Shown here: one piece after another, positions 42,313 to 52,013 of the stretch
Layout: each line of letters starts with the position of its first letter
How positions within the stretch are numbered: position 1 is the stretch's first letter
Assembly: GCA_017477255.1 (NCBI GenBank)
Contig: JAFUXB010000004.1
Location: 62,001 to 126,000 of the forward strand
Direction of reading: 5' to 3'
From: Bacilli bacterium
Lineage (GTDB): Bacteria > Bacillota_I > Bacilli_A > RFN20 > CAG-826
DNA: 64,000 bases
Notes under the pieces: generated by a model
The model's input: the letters and a program-made list of their open reading frames with translations, nothing else
Told to the model about the DNA's origin: nothing
Databases searched by the model: none
Translations under genes and position numbers: made by a program

Positions 42313-44787
42313 ATGAGTCTCGTTAGGATTAAAAATTTAGTTAAAATTTACAAAACTAAAAACAATGAAGAAAAAGCTTTAGATATAGATAATTTATCTT
42401 TTCCTAAAACTGGTATGTTTTTTATATCTGGAAATAGTGGATCAGGTAAATCAACTTTAATTAATCTTTTAGGTGGTCTTGATTCAATTACTAGCGGCTC
42501 AATCGAAGTAAACGGACTTAAGTTAGAAGAATTAAATGAGAACGAATTAAACAAATATAGATCAAGTATTGTTTCTTTTGTTTTCCAAGATTTTTATCTA
42601 TTAGAACAATTAACAGTTTATGAAAATGTAACTTTTTTACTTTCTAAAGACGAAGAAAATAATATTGATGTAGATAAGCTTTTAAAAGATATTGGTCTTT
42701 ATGAACATAAAGATAAAAAACCAAGTCAATTAAGTGGTGGTCAAAAACAAAGAGTAGCTATTGCTAGAGGCGTAGCAAAATCACCAAAAATTTTACTTTG
42801 TGATGAACCAACTGGAAATTTAGATAAAGTAAATTCTAAAAAAATACTTGAGATTTTGAAGGTTTTATCTCAAAAAATACTAGTTATTGTAGTTTCACAT
42901 AAAGAAGAAGAGTGCAATGAATTTGCTGATCACATTATTTATTTAGATAATGGAAAAATAAGTAACGCACCTCATGACGACGAAGAAACTTTTGAAAAAT
43001 GCAAATTAGTTAAAAATAAAATTCCGCCTAAAAATTTATTTAAATTATTTAAATCATTTTTATTTAATAAAAGATGGAATTCAATTTTTACAATTGTTTT
43101 AGTAACTGTTTTAGGAGCTTTATTTTTCGATATACAAGGCTTTTTAAAATTTAATATTAATGAAACTTTAAAAGATGAATTTAATAAAAATGGAGTTAAT
43201 CAAGTTCAGCTTTTAAGTGGTGATATTACGACAAATTATTATAAGATTGGAAATTTTAGCTTAAAAGAAATTGATGATATTAGTAAATCATTAACAAATA
43301 ACAAAGCATATCCAGTTTATTCTCAAGCTTTTTTAATTAATCAAAGAAGTAGAGCGCTTCCTTATATGGATAATAATTTATATTATCCTTATGGATCTGT
43401 TAAAGGCGACACAATTGGTCTAAGACTTAGTGAAACTTATGGCACTTTAGTTGCTGATGAAGAATATTTAGAAGCTAAATTTGGACTTAATGGTAAATAT
43501 GAAGTTTTAGCTGGTGATATAGAAAAATGTAAAAATGAGGATTATTTAATTGCAACAGATTTTTTTGCTGATTCTGTAATGTATTTAAATGAATTAAATA
43601 GTTATGAAGAAGTTTTAGGACCATATTATCAAAAAATCAATGTTGATAAAGGAATGTTTGGGAAAATTGGAGCAATAATAAAAACAGATTATAAAGAAAA
43701 ATATAAAGATTTATTAAAAAAGAATGAAAATACAATGTCTTTTTCAAAAATGGATTTAAAAGACATGGAATTTATTAAGTTTTCTAATGATATACAAACT
43801 AGACTTGGACTAACTTATTCTTTAAATCCAAATTATCAAAAATATATTGATGAAGGTATTTTAAGTAATTATTTTAGTTTCATGGGTATAGCTTATGAAA
43901 ATAAAGAAAAAGATATCTTTTTTCAAAGTGTAAGTGCACAAAATAGAACAACAATAGGAATTGGCGAAAAAAGAAATATGCCTAAAAATACTGCAGTTAT
44001 TCTTGCCCAAACTTATAACAAGTATTTTGAAAAGAATTATCCAACGACTTCAAAAATGACTCCTTTAAAAGAAGAAGACCAAGTTTATTTAAACTTTATT
44101 AAATATAAACACAATGATCCTACAAAAGAAATTATATGGCAAAAAGAATTTAAAATTATTGGAGTGAGTTCATGCACTTCAATTGATGTAGATTCTTTTA
44201 AAGAAATGCAAAAATATGATATTGAACCTTTCCAAATTGCTTTTAAAAATAATAACGATTTAAGTAAAATCATTGATATTGCAGCCTCTAATCCAAAAAT
44301 TAACGTAAATCTTCCTTCAAGTTTATCTGTTAACCAAATTGGTAAATTAGTAGATTCATTCGTTGATTTATTTAAGATTTTACAAGTTTTAGTTATTTTA
44401 TTAGTTATTGTTTTTTATTTTAACTATAGCATTAAAGCAATTACTTCAAACACTTATGAAATAGGAGTAATGAAAGCTTTAGGAGCAAGTGATAAAGAAT
44501 TAAGTTCTATATTTATATTAAAAGGACTAGTTGTTTCTATTTTAGGAGTTTTAGGATCACTTGCTTTAGGAGCGCTAATTATTCCTTATACTGATAAAGT
44601 ATTAGTTAATTCTTTAACAAGTTTTATAAGTGGATTTAATTTTAAAGGAACAATTATTAAATTTATTCCTAATTTAATAGCTATTGATTTAGGAATTTTA
44701 CTTGTTGCAACTACCTTACTTTCAATAATTGCATTAATATTATTTAAGTTTATAAAGCCTATTAAAATAATAAAATCTAAAGATTAA
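42313..44787 (+). CDS. FtsX/MacB-type ABC exporter, ATPase fused to permease
   Basis: The 824-residue fusion has an N-terminal LolD/MacB-type ATPase: Walker A GNSGSGKST (40-48), signature LSGGQKQR, Walker B ILLCDEPTGNLD. A TM helix at about 255-272, a large extracellular domain (about 275-690) and three C-terminal TM helices with an FtsX motif (YEIGVMKALGASDKELSSIF) follow. Such proteins export peptides or lipids or signal antibiotic stress. The substrate is unknown. It follows a small HTH gene and a terminator-like hairpin and has no evident SD. Confidence 0.85.
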   Translation: MSLVRIKNLVKIYKTKNNEEKALDIDNLSFPKTGMFFISGNSGSGKSTLINLLGGLDSITSGSIEVNGLKLEELNENELNKYRSSIVSFVFQDFYLLEQLTVYENVTFLLSKDEENNIDVDKLLKDIGLYEHKDKKPSQLSGGQKQRVAIARGVAKSPKILLCDEPTGNLDKVNSKKILEILKVLSQKILVIVVSHKEEECNEFADHIIYLDNGKISNAPHDDEETFEKCKLVKNKIPPKNLFKLFKSFLFNKRWNSIFTIVLVTVLGALFFDIQGFLKFNINETLKDEFNKNGVNQVQLLSGDITTNYYKIGNFSLKEIDDISKSLTNNKAYPVYSQAFLINQRSRALPYMDNNLYYPYGSVKGDTIGLRLSETYGTLVADEEYLEAKFGLNGKYEVLAGDIEKCKNEDYLIATDFFADSVMYLNELNSYEEVLGPYYQKINVDKGMFGKIGAIIKTDYKEKYKDLLKKNENTMSFSKMDLKDMEFIKFSNDIQTRLGLTYSLNPNYQKYIDEGILSNYFSFMGIAYENKEKDIFFQSVSAQNRTTIGIGEKRNMPKNTAVILAQTYNKYFEKNYPTTSKMTPLKEEDQVYLNFIKYKHNDPTKEIIWQKEFKIIGVSSCTSIDVDSFKEMQKYDIEPFQIAFKNNNDLSKIIDIAASNPKINVNLPSSLSVNQIGKLVDSFVDLFKILQVLVILLVIVFYFNYSIKAITSNTYEIGVMKALGASDKELSSIFILKGLVVSILGVLGSLALGALIIPYTDKVLVNSLTSFISGFNFKGTIIKFIPNLIAIDLGILLVATTLLSIIALILFKFIKPIKIIKSKD

Positions 44788-44799
44788 AACATATCAAAA

Positions 44800-44914
44800 T
44801 GTTGGAAAACCGTATAAAAACTGGTCAAAAAATGTTGGAAAACCGTATATTTTTGGCTCAATTTTTGTTGGAAAACCGTATAAAAACTGGTCAAAAAATG
44901 TTGGAAAACCGTAT
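44800..44914 (+). repeat. phased direct-repeat array, four 16-mers at exact 33-bp spacing
   Basis: TGTTGGAAAACCGTAT occurs unchanged at 44800-44815, 44833-44848, 44866-44881 and 44899-44914, with a constant 33-bp period (about three helical turns). The 17-bp spacers between copies 1-2 and 3-4 are identical (AAAAACTGGTCAAAAAA). The middle one differs and is almost its T-rich mirror. The last copy supplies the -35 of the ATPase promoter. Confidence 0.95.
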
Positions 44915-44929
44915 TTTATTATGTATAAT
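44901..44929 (+). promoter_or_regulatory. promoter embedded in the last repeat
   Basis: -35 TTGGAA (44901-44906) lies inside the fourth 16-mer and is 17 bp from -10 TATAAT (44924-44929). The gene starts at 44962 with SD AGAGG. A protein bound to the array would therefore directly touch the promoter. Confidence 0.6.
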
Positions 44930-44961
44930 AATAATGAATTCATATTATAGAGGTTTTATTA

Positions 44962-46275
44962 ATGTATAGGAAAATATCAGAATACATCGAAGAATATTTA
45001 AAAAGTGACGATAATAAAATATTATGTATTGAGGGTGCAAGACAAGTCGGTAAAACATATTCAATTCGTGAAATTGCAAAAAAGCATTTTAAAAATTACA
45101 TAGAACTTAATATGACCGAAGATAAAAAAGATAAAAAACTTTTTGAAAAAGTAGGAACTGTTAAAGAATTTTATATACAAGTTAGTGTAGTTGCAGGCGA
45201 CAAATTAAATAATAGAAATGACACTGTTATATTTATCGATGAAATACAAGAATATCCTAAGCTTTTTTCTTTGTTAAAACCTTTAGCAGAAGATAATAGA
45301 TTTAAATATATTTGTAGTGGATCTGAACTTGGCATTGCGTTGTCTAGTGAATTTTTATCACCAATGGGATACGTAACAATAAAAAGAATGTATCCAATGG
45401 ATTTTGAAGAGTTTTTAATTGCAAACTCGGTTGGTTCTATGGCAATTAACCATTTAAAAGAATGCTATGATAATAAAAAATCTGTTAATCTTTCTTTGCA
45501 TCAAAAAATATTGGAATTATTCAAAACATATTTATATGTTGGTGGTATGCCTAGTTGTGTGGATTCTTTTATAAAATTTCAAAATGTAGCTAAAATTAAA
45601 GATATTCAGGATGAAATAATTGAGTATTACTCAAATGATGCATCAAAATATGATAGAGTAAGTAATTTAGTTATAAAAAGAATTTACGACTTAATTCCAT
45701 CCAATATTGAAAACAAAGTAAAAAGAATTCAAATAAGTTCAATAGAAAATAAAAAAGATGCAAGATTTGAAAGATACCAAAATGAGTTTGATTATTTGCT
45801 TACATCTGGCATTTCTCTTGGGGTTAAAGCTATTAGTGAGCCAAGATTTCCTCTTATTCAGTCAACTACAAAAAATTCAATTAAACTTTATATGAATGAT
45901 GTTGGTTTATTAACTGATAAACTTTATAAAAATAATATAAACGCAATTCTTAATGAAGAATCTGGGGTTAATTTAGGAGCAGTATACGAGACAGTTGTCG
46001 CTCAAGAATTAAAATGCCATGGCCATGATTTATATTATTATGATAGGAAAAAAGTAGGTGAAGTCGACTTTATAATTAATGATTATGATAATTTGTGTCC
46101 TCTACCTATTGAAATTAAATCTGGTAAAGATTATCGAAACTTTAGAGCATTACCAAAATTATTAAATAGCGATGAATATAGAATTAAAAAAGGTTATGTT
46201 TTAAGTAATAAAAATGAAGTTTTAGTAGAAGGTAAAATTGTTTATATGCCTATCTATTTCGTTATGTTTTTATAA
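44962..46275 (+). CDS. AAA-type ATPase with DUF4143 (COG1373)
   Basis: This 437-residue protein has Walker A GARQVGKT (25-32), Walker B TVIFIDEIQEYP (about 88-99) and sensor region YICSGSELG. The C-terminal DUF4143 has EVDFIINDYDN followed by LPIEIKSGKDY, which looks like a PD-(D/E)XK nuclease-type core. These ATPases are very common in gut bacteria and archaea, often as solitary and horizontally exchanged genes, with no settled function; toxin-antitoxin or defence roles have been suggested. The phased repeat array directly upstream is the likely control region. Confidence 0.85.
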   Translation: MYRKISEYIEEYLKSDDNKILCIEGARQVGKTYSIREIAKKHFKNYIELNMTEDKKDKKLFEKVGTVKEFYIQVSVVAGDKLNNRNDTVIFIDEIQEYPKLFSLLKPLAEDNRFKYICSGSELGIALSSEFLSPMGYVTIKRMYPMDFEEFLIANSVGSMAINHLKECYDNKKSVNLSLHQKILELFKTYLYVGGMPSCVDSFIKFQNVAKIKDIQDEIIEYYSNDASKYDRVSNLVIKRIYDLIPSNIENKVKRIQISSIENKKDARFERYQNEFDYLLTSGISLGVKAISEPRFPLIQSTTKNSIKLYMNDVGLLTDKLYKNNINAILNEESGVNLGAVYETVVAQELKCHGHDLYYYDRKKVGEVDFIINDYDNLCPLPIEIKSGKDYRNFRALPKLLNSDEYRIKKGYVLSNKNEVLVEGKIVYMPIYFVMFL

Positions 46276-46296
46276 TTAAAGATAGGAGATGTGTTT

Positions 46297-47412
46297 ATGG
46301 CGAAATTTTTCGAACTTAATGAACAAAAATTTGGTTTTGGTTGTATGAGACTTCCTTTAATTGAAAAAGAAGTCGATATAGAACAATTTAAAAAGATGGT
46401 AGATCTTTTTATCGAAAAAGGTTTTATATATTTTGATACTGCTCACGGTTATTTAGGTGGAAGAAGTGAATTAGCTTTAAAAGAAGCATTAACTAGTAGA
46501 TATCCTCGTGATAAATATTTATTAACAGATAAATTAACAGGTAATTTTTTTAATAAAGAAGAAGATATTCGCCCTTTATTTGAAGAACAATTAAAAGCTT
46601 GTGGTGTTGATTATTTTGATTTTTATTTAATGCATGCTCAAAATGCATCAAATTACGAACAATTTAAAAGATGTAGAGCTTATGAAATTGCTAGTGAACT
46701 TAAAAAAGAAGGAAAAGTAAAACATGTTGGTATTTCTTTCCATGACACTGCTGATGTATTAGAAAAAATATTAAGAGAAAATCCTCAAGTAGAAGTAGTT
46801 CAAATTCAATATAATTACTTGGATTATGATGATGTAGCCGTTCAATCTAAAAAATGTTATGACGTTTGTGTTAAATATAATAAACCAGTAATTATAATGG
46901 AACCTATTAAAGGTGGAAATTTAATTAAACTTCCAGGAATGGCAAAAGAAGTTTTAGAAGAACAAGGAATTACTCCTCAAAATTTAGCATTAAGATTTGC
47001 TGCAAGTCCTGAAAATGTAATGATGGTTTTATCTGGAATGTCTACTTTAGAACAAATGGAAGATAATTTATCTTTTATGAAAGATTTTAAACCTATTACT
47101 GAAGAAGAATTTAAATTAACTAGAAAAATAGTAGAAATATTTAGAGGGCAACACCTAATTGCATGTACTGCTTGTAGATATTGCATTGATGGTTGTCCTA
47201 AACATATTTCTATTCCTGATTTATTTGCTCTTTTAAATTCAAAAAGAGTATTTAATGATTGGAATGCTAATTTTTATTATAATAACGTCCACACTATAAA
47301 TAATGGAAAAGCTAGTGATTGTATTAAATGTGGAAAATGCGAAAGAGTATGTCCACAAAAATTACACATTAGAGATTTACTTGTAGAAGTTGCTAAAGAA
47401 TTTGAAAAATAG
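46297..47412 (+). CDS. aldo/keto reductase with C-terminal ferredoxin domain (COG1453)
   Basis: The ATG at 46297 is chosen over the GTG at 46291 because SD AGGAG (46284-46288) is then at proper spacing. The 371-residue protein has an AKR barrel with FIYFDTAHGYLGG (catalytic Asp and Tyr), LLTDKL (Lys) and YLMHAQN (His). A C-terminal 4Fe-4S pair follows: CTACRYCIDGCPKH and CIKCGKCERVCPQ. It is probably an NAD(P)H- or ferredoxin-linked oxidoreductase of unknown substrate in the cytosol. It is convergent with the BspA-like gene across a bidirectional terminator. Confidence 0.88.
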   Translation: MAKFFELNEQKFGFGCMRLPLIEKEVDIEQFKKMVDLFIEKGFIYFDTAHGYLGGRSELALKEALTSRYPRDKYLLTDKLTGNFFNKEEDIRPLFEEQLKACGVDYFDFYLMHAQNASNYEQFKRCRAYEIASELKKEGKVKHVGISFHDTADVLEKILRENPQVEVVQIQYNYLDYDDVAVQSKKCYDVCVKYNKPVIIMEPIKGGNLIKLPGMAKEVLEEQGITPQNLALRFAASPENVMMVLSGMSTLEQMEDNLSFMKDFKPITEEEFKLTRKIVEIFRGQHLIACTACRYCIDGCPKHISIPDLFALLNSKRVFNDWNANFYYNNVHTINNGKASDCIKCGKCERVCPQKLHIRDLLVEVAKEFEK

Positions 47413-47414
47413 TT

Positions 47415-47434
47415 GAGTTCTGCAGGGTTTTTGA
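47415..47434 (+). repeat. dispersed intergenic 20-mer, site 8 (consensus form)
   Basis: GAGTTCTGCAGGGTTTTTGA, followed by TAAAA, begins 3 bp after the stop codon of the aldo/keto reductase gene. Confidence 0.7.
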
Positions 47435-47447
47435 TAAAAAACATAAG

Positions 47448-47476
47448 AAAAAGGCACAAATTAATTGTGCCTTTTT
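47448..47476. terminator. bidirectional intrinsic terminator
   Basis: AAAAAGGCACAA (47448-47459) pairs perfectly with TTGTGCCTTTTT (47465-47476) around a 5-nt loop. It has A/T runs on both sides, between convergent genes. Confidence 0.9.
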
Positions 47477-47492
47477 AAGTGGATAATTTAAC

Positions 47493-50147
47493 TTAATAAG
47501 TCCAATAATATTTATTAAATGTATAAGTTACAGTTGTTGAATATGAATGATGCCACTTATTATCTTCCCAAGTAGGAAGGATGCTAGAAGCATCAGTTTC
47601 AACACGAATTCTTCTTCTAGTATAAATTGCTTCCTCTCCTAAATTAATTAAAGTTTTAGGCATTTGGAGAGTTAAATCATATTTACCATAATCAATTGAG
47701 TTAGAATCATTAATTGCTCTAGAATTAAGAGTTGTTAATGTATTATCAAAGAATATATTAGTTACATAACTCATTCTATAAATTGCATCTTTTTCAATTC
47801 TTTCAACATTTAAAAATTTTAAGGCTTTAACGTGACCAATTTCATTATAAGCATAAGGTGCAATTATTTTTGCATCTAAAACAACTGTGTAATAAGAAGT
47901 TGTTCCATCTGTTTCTTCTGTATAACCTTGGTCATAACATTTATAAAGAATATCTAAATCTTTTCTTTTAATAATATAATCATTTGGTTTAATAAATACT
48001 TTATTTTCACTATTTACAGTAATTGTATTAGTGTTAGAAGTAAATGCACTATCTTCAATTCCTATTACTGTATCAGCAATATTAGTAAATGTATTTTTTA
48101 ATAGATAAACAGTTTTATCTTCAACATTTTTAAGTTCTGAAGCATTTGTAGCAAGTTTAGTTCCAGTAAATACATTTAAACCAACTTTAGTTAAAGTAGT
48201 AGGTAAAGCAACAGCTGAAGCTAAATTTGTAACACCAGCAAAAGCTTCAGTATCAATACATTTTAATTTTTGGTCTTCGTAATCATTATTTAATCCATAA
48301 CCATAATTAAAATCTACTTTAGTTAATGTTGAATTAGTAAATGCACCTTTAGCAATAAATTCAACTCCATAATCAACTTCTAAAGTTTTAGAAGTAGCTG
48401 ATTCAGGATTATTTTGTTTATAAATGATCATTGATCTTTTTGTTTCATTTCCTAAACAATATAAGCTAGGTCCCATATTTGAAACATAATATCCATCAAT
48501 ATTATTGGTACCATCGAGCATTTCAAGTCCATATTCTTCAATATTTATATCATCACCTGTTCCAAAAGTTAATTTCTTTAATCCTGGCATATTTGCAAAG
48601 CATCTATTACCTAATTTTTTAACTTCATCAAGAATAAATAATTCTTGAACACCTTCGCAACCTTCAAATGCTGATTCTCCTATTTCAGTAGTAGGATTTG
48701 TAGGATTATTAATAAATGAAACTGATCTTAAATTTTTAGCATTTTTAAATGCGTCTTTTTTGATATTTCCTCCATCAATAACGATTGAATGCATTGTTTC
48801 ACTAACATATTCTTCTCCACCAAATAGTTTTGAAGTAGAAGTTAATAAATCGCCACTAATAACAAGTGTTTTAAGGTGGTTACAGTTTAATGCACCATCT
48901 CTAATTGTTTCTAAATTATCATTAGTTAAATCTAAAATTGTATTAAATGATTGAACGACGTAAATAAGTTCAGTGTCATTTCCAATAAGTTTGTAATCAT
49001 TTAAAATTTTAAAGTGAGTATTTTTAGTGCTTACCATTACTTTAGTGATATTTTCACAACCAAAGAAGACATTATTTCCGATATATTCTATAGTTTCTGG
49101 AATATAAATTGAATTCATTTGCGTGTTATCTTTAAATGCTTCATCTTTAATTCCTATAACTGGTCTTCCTTCAAATTCACTAGGAATTACAATATTTTTA
49201 TCATCACCATAGAATTTTTTAACATAGAATGAAGCGTTTTCTGGTTGAATTTCAAATACGAAGCCTTTGTTTCTATAAGTTGGAGCATAATTTTCAACAA
49301 ATACTGCAGTATAAGTTACTTCACCTTTAACTTCAGTTAATGGTTTGTCCCAACCTAAAAATTCATAAGTTGTAGTAGCAGTTCCTGGTTTTTCTGGAGT
49401 AATTCCAGTGTATAGAGGAATTTCGCCATATAAAACTTCTTCTGATTGAAGAACTTGACCATCATAATTTATGAAAGTAACTTTATATTTTCTTGTTACT
49501 TGTTTATATGTTGCAGTAAAAGTTGTATTAACTTGAATATTTTCTAAAGGTTTATCCCATCCAGTAAATTCATAATTATATTGTTCATTTGATGGTTTAG
49601 TTGGAGTAGAACCTAAATAAACTGCATTTTTACCTTTATTTATTTCAGCTCTATAAAGTTCGGTGCCATCGAAGTTTTTAAATATAACTAAAACAGTTTC
49701 TATAGTAGGATCTATTGGATCTACTTCAGGAATTTCTTTAAAAATTACATCAACAATATTTTCACCTTCAACTAAATTAAATTCATAAGGAGCAGCTAAA
49801 GGTACACTATTGAGTCTAACTTCCTCAATTAAATAATTTTCTTTAGGAGTAATAGTTAAAGTAATTTTATCTCCAACAAGACCTTCTAAAGTGTTTGCTG
49901 TAACACTTCCCTCATCATGATTAAAGTTTAAAATAACTTTTCCTTTTAATTCTTCTGGAGCACTGTCTTTATCTTTAACACTACCCTTATTTTCAGTAGA
50001 ACCATCGCTATAAACAACGATTAATTCTTTATTTTCGTTAATATATGTATCTGTAATATATCTAGGATTATTTTTCTTACAAGAAAAAGACATAGAAGAA
50101 ATTAAGCTTAATCCAATTAAAACTAATAATTTTTTAAAGTGTTTCAT
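47493..50147 (-). CDS. BspA-type leucine-rich-repeat surface lipoprotein with InlB-type repeats
   Basis: This 884-residue lipoprotein has lipobox SFSC (Cys23). Next come two or three InlB B-repeat-like (Listeria-Bacteroides) modules (about 150-295), such as YKVTFINYDGQVLQSEEVLY and YEFLGWDKPL. A long series of BspA-type LRR_5 repeats (about 300-860) follows, for example VIGIKDEAFKDNTQMNSIYI. Such proteins are surface adhesins in gut and oral bacteria. SD AAGGAGG. It is 12 bp downstream of a related, frameshifted locus, so the two arose by duplication. Confidence 0.88.
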   Translation of the reverse strand: MKHFKKLLVLIGLSLISSMSFSCKKNNPRYITDTYINENKELIVVYSDGSTENKGSVKDKDSAPEELKGKVILNFNHDEGSVTANTLEGLVGDKITLTITPKENYLIEEVRLNSVPLAAPYEFNLVEGENIVDVIFKEIPEVDPIDPTIETVLVIFKNFDGTELYRAEINKGKNAVYLGSTPTKPSNEQYNYEFTGWDKPLENIQVNTTFTATYKQVTRKYKVTFINYDGQVLQSEEVLYGEIPLYTGITPEKPGTATTTYEFLGWDKPLTEVKGEVTYTAVFVENYAPTYRNKGFVFEIQPENASFYVKKFYGDDKNIVIPSEFEGRPVIGIKDEAFKDNTQMNSIYIPETIEYIGNNVFFGCENITKVMVSTKNTHFKILNDYKLIGNDTELIYVVQSFNTILDLTNDNLETIRDGALNCNHLKTLVISGDLLTSTSKLFGGEEYVSETMHSIVIDGGNIKKDAFKNAKNLRSVSFINNPTNPTTEIGESAFEGCEGVQELFILDEVKKLGNRCFANMPGLKKLTFGTGDDINIEEYGLEMLDGTNNIDGYYVSNMGPSLYCLGNETKRSMIIYKQNNPESATSKTLEVDYGVEFIAKGAFTNSTLTKVDFNYGYGLNNDYEDQKLKCIDTEAFAGVTNLASAVALPTTLTKVGLNVFTGTKLATNASELKNVEDKTVYLLKNTFTNIADTVIGIEDSAFTSNTNTITVNSENKVFIKPNDYIIKRKDLDILYKCYDQGYTEETDGTTSYYTVVLDAKIIAPYAYNEIGHVKALKFLNVERIEKDAIYRMSYVTNIFFDNTLTTLNSRAINDSNSIDYGKYDLTLQMPKTLINLGEEAIYTRRRIRVETDASSILPTWEDNKWHHSYSTTVTYTFNKYYWTY

Positions 50148-50159
50148 ATTTATTCCTCC

Positions 50160-52013
50160 TTATGCTCCATAATTCACTTCTACATAAGAACTTTGCCATT
50201 CGTAATTAAATAAAGAAGCAGGGGCTTCCTCTTTATTTTTCCACATATGGAAATTTAAAATTGCAAATGTATTAGCTCCAGAGCCAAGACTAAAAGCGCC
50301 AGTTCCAATGTTATAAAGGTTACTACAATAAAAACTAAATGTTAAATTAGTAGTTCCTGATTTATAGAATGCGTAAGATCCAATAAATTCAAGATTTCCT
50401 GGCATTGAAATATAGCTACCAGAAGTAAAATATTTATTTTTTAAATTTTGCATTTTTCCAAATCCACAAGAGCCAATATAAGTAATGTTATAAGGCATAT
50501 CTACATATGTATAATTTGTACAATAAAATGCTTTTCCACCTATATATTCAACTGGATTGTCATAACTTAAACTAGTGATTTTATATTCATTAGTGCCATT
50601 AAAAACTTTATATAAAACATGATTACTAGTTCCATATAAAGCATTATTTTGAACAACAAAGTTTTCATTTTCTGAATCTAATGAGAATGAGTGATATGCT
50701 TCAAGGGTATATCTAAAAAACATAATATCAATAAATCTTGTATCTTTTAAAATATTTGTAGAAGTGGCAGTTTTTGATGATCTAAATGCATAAAATTCAT
50801 TAATTACACCATTTCCATCATCAGTAGAAGAAATATAACGGATATCATCAATTACATTATTATCATATTCTTCATTATCTGCAATAAATGCTAATGGATC
50901 AACATCAGTTAAAGATTTTGGTAAAGCAAAATTAGTAACTTTACAATAAGAAAATGCCCTAAACCCAATTGTTTTTAAAGTATTTCCTTCAAAATTAACT
51001 TTTTTAATCCTTATATTATTTCTTAAAATTTCATCGTAAATTATAATTGTTCCTTCTTTAAATGTGATTTCATCACCTTTAAAAAATCTATCGATTTTAT
51101 AAGCAATTTGATAAGGATATGTGTCATTTCCAATATAACATATTCCATCAACTGGATTTCCTTCTAAAGAAATACAGTTTTGGAAAATATTTTTTCCAAT
51201 CTTATTAATATTTAGTTCTTTAAATCCAAGTTTTACGTTTTCTAAAGATATACAATCATTAAACGCATAATTTTCAATATCAGTAACAGTAGAAGGAATA
51301 ACTACACTTTCTAAATTAGAACATCCAGTAAAAGCGTATTCTCCAATAGTTTCAATTGGATTTTCTAAATTATTTTCTAAAACTACTGATTCTAATGTAG
51401 TCATATTTTTAAAGAAATTTTCTCCAATATTTCCACCATTATAGAAAACTGTTCTTAGTTTAGTTGGGAATTGACTATAATCTTCAAATTCAGTAGAGAA
51501 TAAATAATTTAATGAATATGTTACGTTATTATCACCAATTTGATTATATTTTAATATTTCTAAATTTGATGAATTAAATGCACCCATTTCAATTACATAA
51601 TCAAATTCATTAGTTCTTGCTTCAAGTTCATAAGATCCATCAAGTTTAGCAGGATAAGCAACTAAGGTAAGATAAGGAGATTTAGTAAATAAAGCATCAT
51701 TTTTAATAAATAAATTTTCATTTCCTTCAGCTATATTAAATCTTTCTATATTAGAGCAGCCATAAATTGCTCCTCTTTCTATTTCATTAATATATTTACC
51801 AAAAGTAATAGAAGTAATTAAATTATTTCCAGCAAAAGCACCTTCTTTTACTAAAGTAACAGGCACTCCTTGGAACGAATCAGGAATAATTACATTTAAA
51901 TCTTCACCTCTATATTCAGTAACAGCAAATTCATCTTGGCTAGTTTCTTCATTATAAAAATGTTGAAATACTAGTCCATAAGAAAAATAAGAAGGAGTAT
52001 TATTTCTCTTCAT
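50160..52013 (-). CDS. BspA-type LRR protein, C-terminal portion of a frameshifted gene
   Basis: The 617-residue frame has no signal peptide. It begins exactly where the downstream paralogue moves from its InlB-type modules into the LRR domain: SYFSYGLVFQHFYNEETSQ here against TYRNKGFVFEIQPENASF there. LRR_5 repeats fill the rest (IPDSFQGVPVTLVKEGAFAG and so on). Its ATG overlaps the stop of the upstream lipoprotein frame by 4 bp (ATGA). A one-base insertion near 52015 would fuse the two into one normal surface lipoprotein. On its own this product would stay in the cytosol. It is either a pseudogene fragment, a phase-variable state, or a recoding site. Confidence 0.75.
   Translation of the reverse strand: MKRNNTPSYFSYGLVFQHFYNEETSQDEFAVTEYRGEDLNVIIPDSFQGVPVTLVKEGAFAGNNLITSITFGKYINEIERGAIYGCSNIERFNIAEGNENLFIKNDALFTKSPYLTLVAYPAKLDGSYELEARTNEFDYVIEMGAFNSSNLEILKYNQIGDNNVTYSLNYLFSTEFEDYSQFPTKLRTVFYNGGNIGENFFKNMTTLESVVLENNLENPIETIGEYAFTGCSNLESVVIPSTVTDIENYAFNDCISLENVKLGFKELNINKIGKNIFQNCISLEGNPVDGICYIGNDTYPYQIAYKIDRFFKGDEITFKEGTIIIYDEILRNNIRIKKVNFEGNTLKTIGFRAFSYCKVTNFALPKSLTDVDPLAFIADNEEYDNNVIDDIRYISSTDDGNGVINEFYAFRSSKTATSTNILKDTRFIDIMFFRYTLEAYHSFSLDSENENFVVQNNALYGTSNHVLYKVFNGTNEYKITSLSYDNPVEYIGGKAFYCTNYTYVDMPYNITYIGSCGFGKMQNLKNKYFTSGSYISMPGNLEFIGSYAFYKSGTTNLTFSFYCSNLYNIGTGAFSLGSGANTFAILNFHMWKNKEEAPASLFNYEWQSSYVEVNYGA

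Noticed and set aside
44800-44914. Four evenly spaced repeats that resemble a short CRISPR array
   Set aside because: The repeat is only 16 bp and the spacers 17 bp, two spacers are identical, no cas genes are near, and the last repeat forms a promoter -35.
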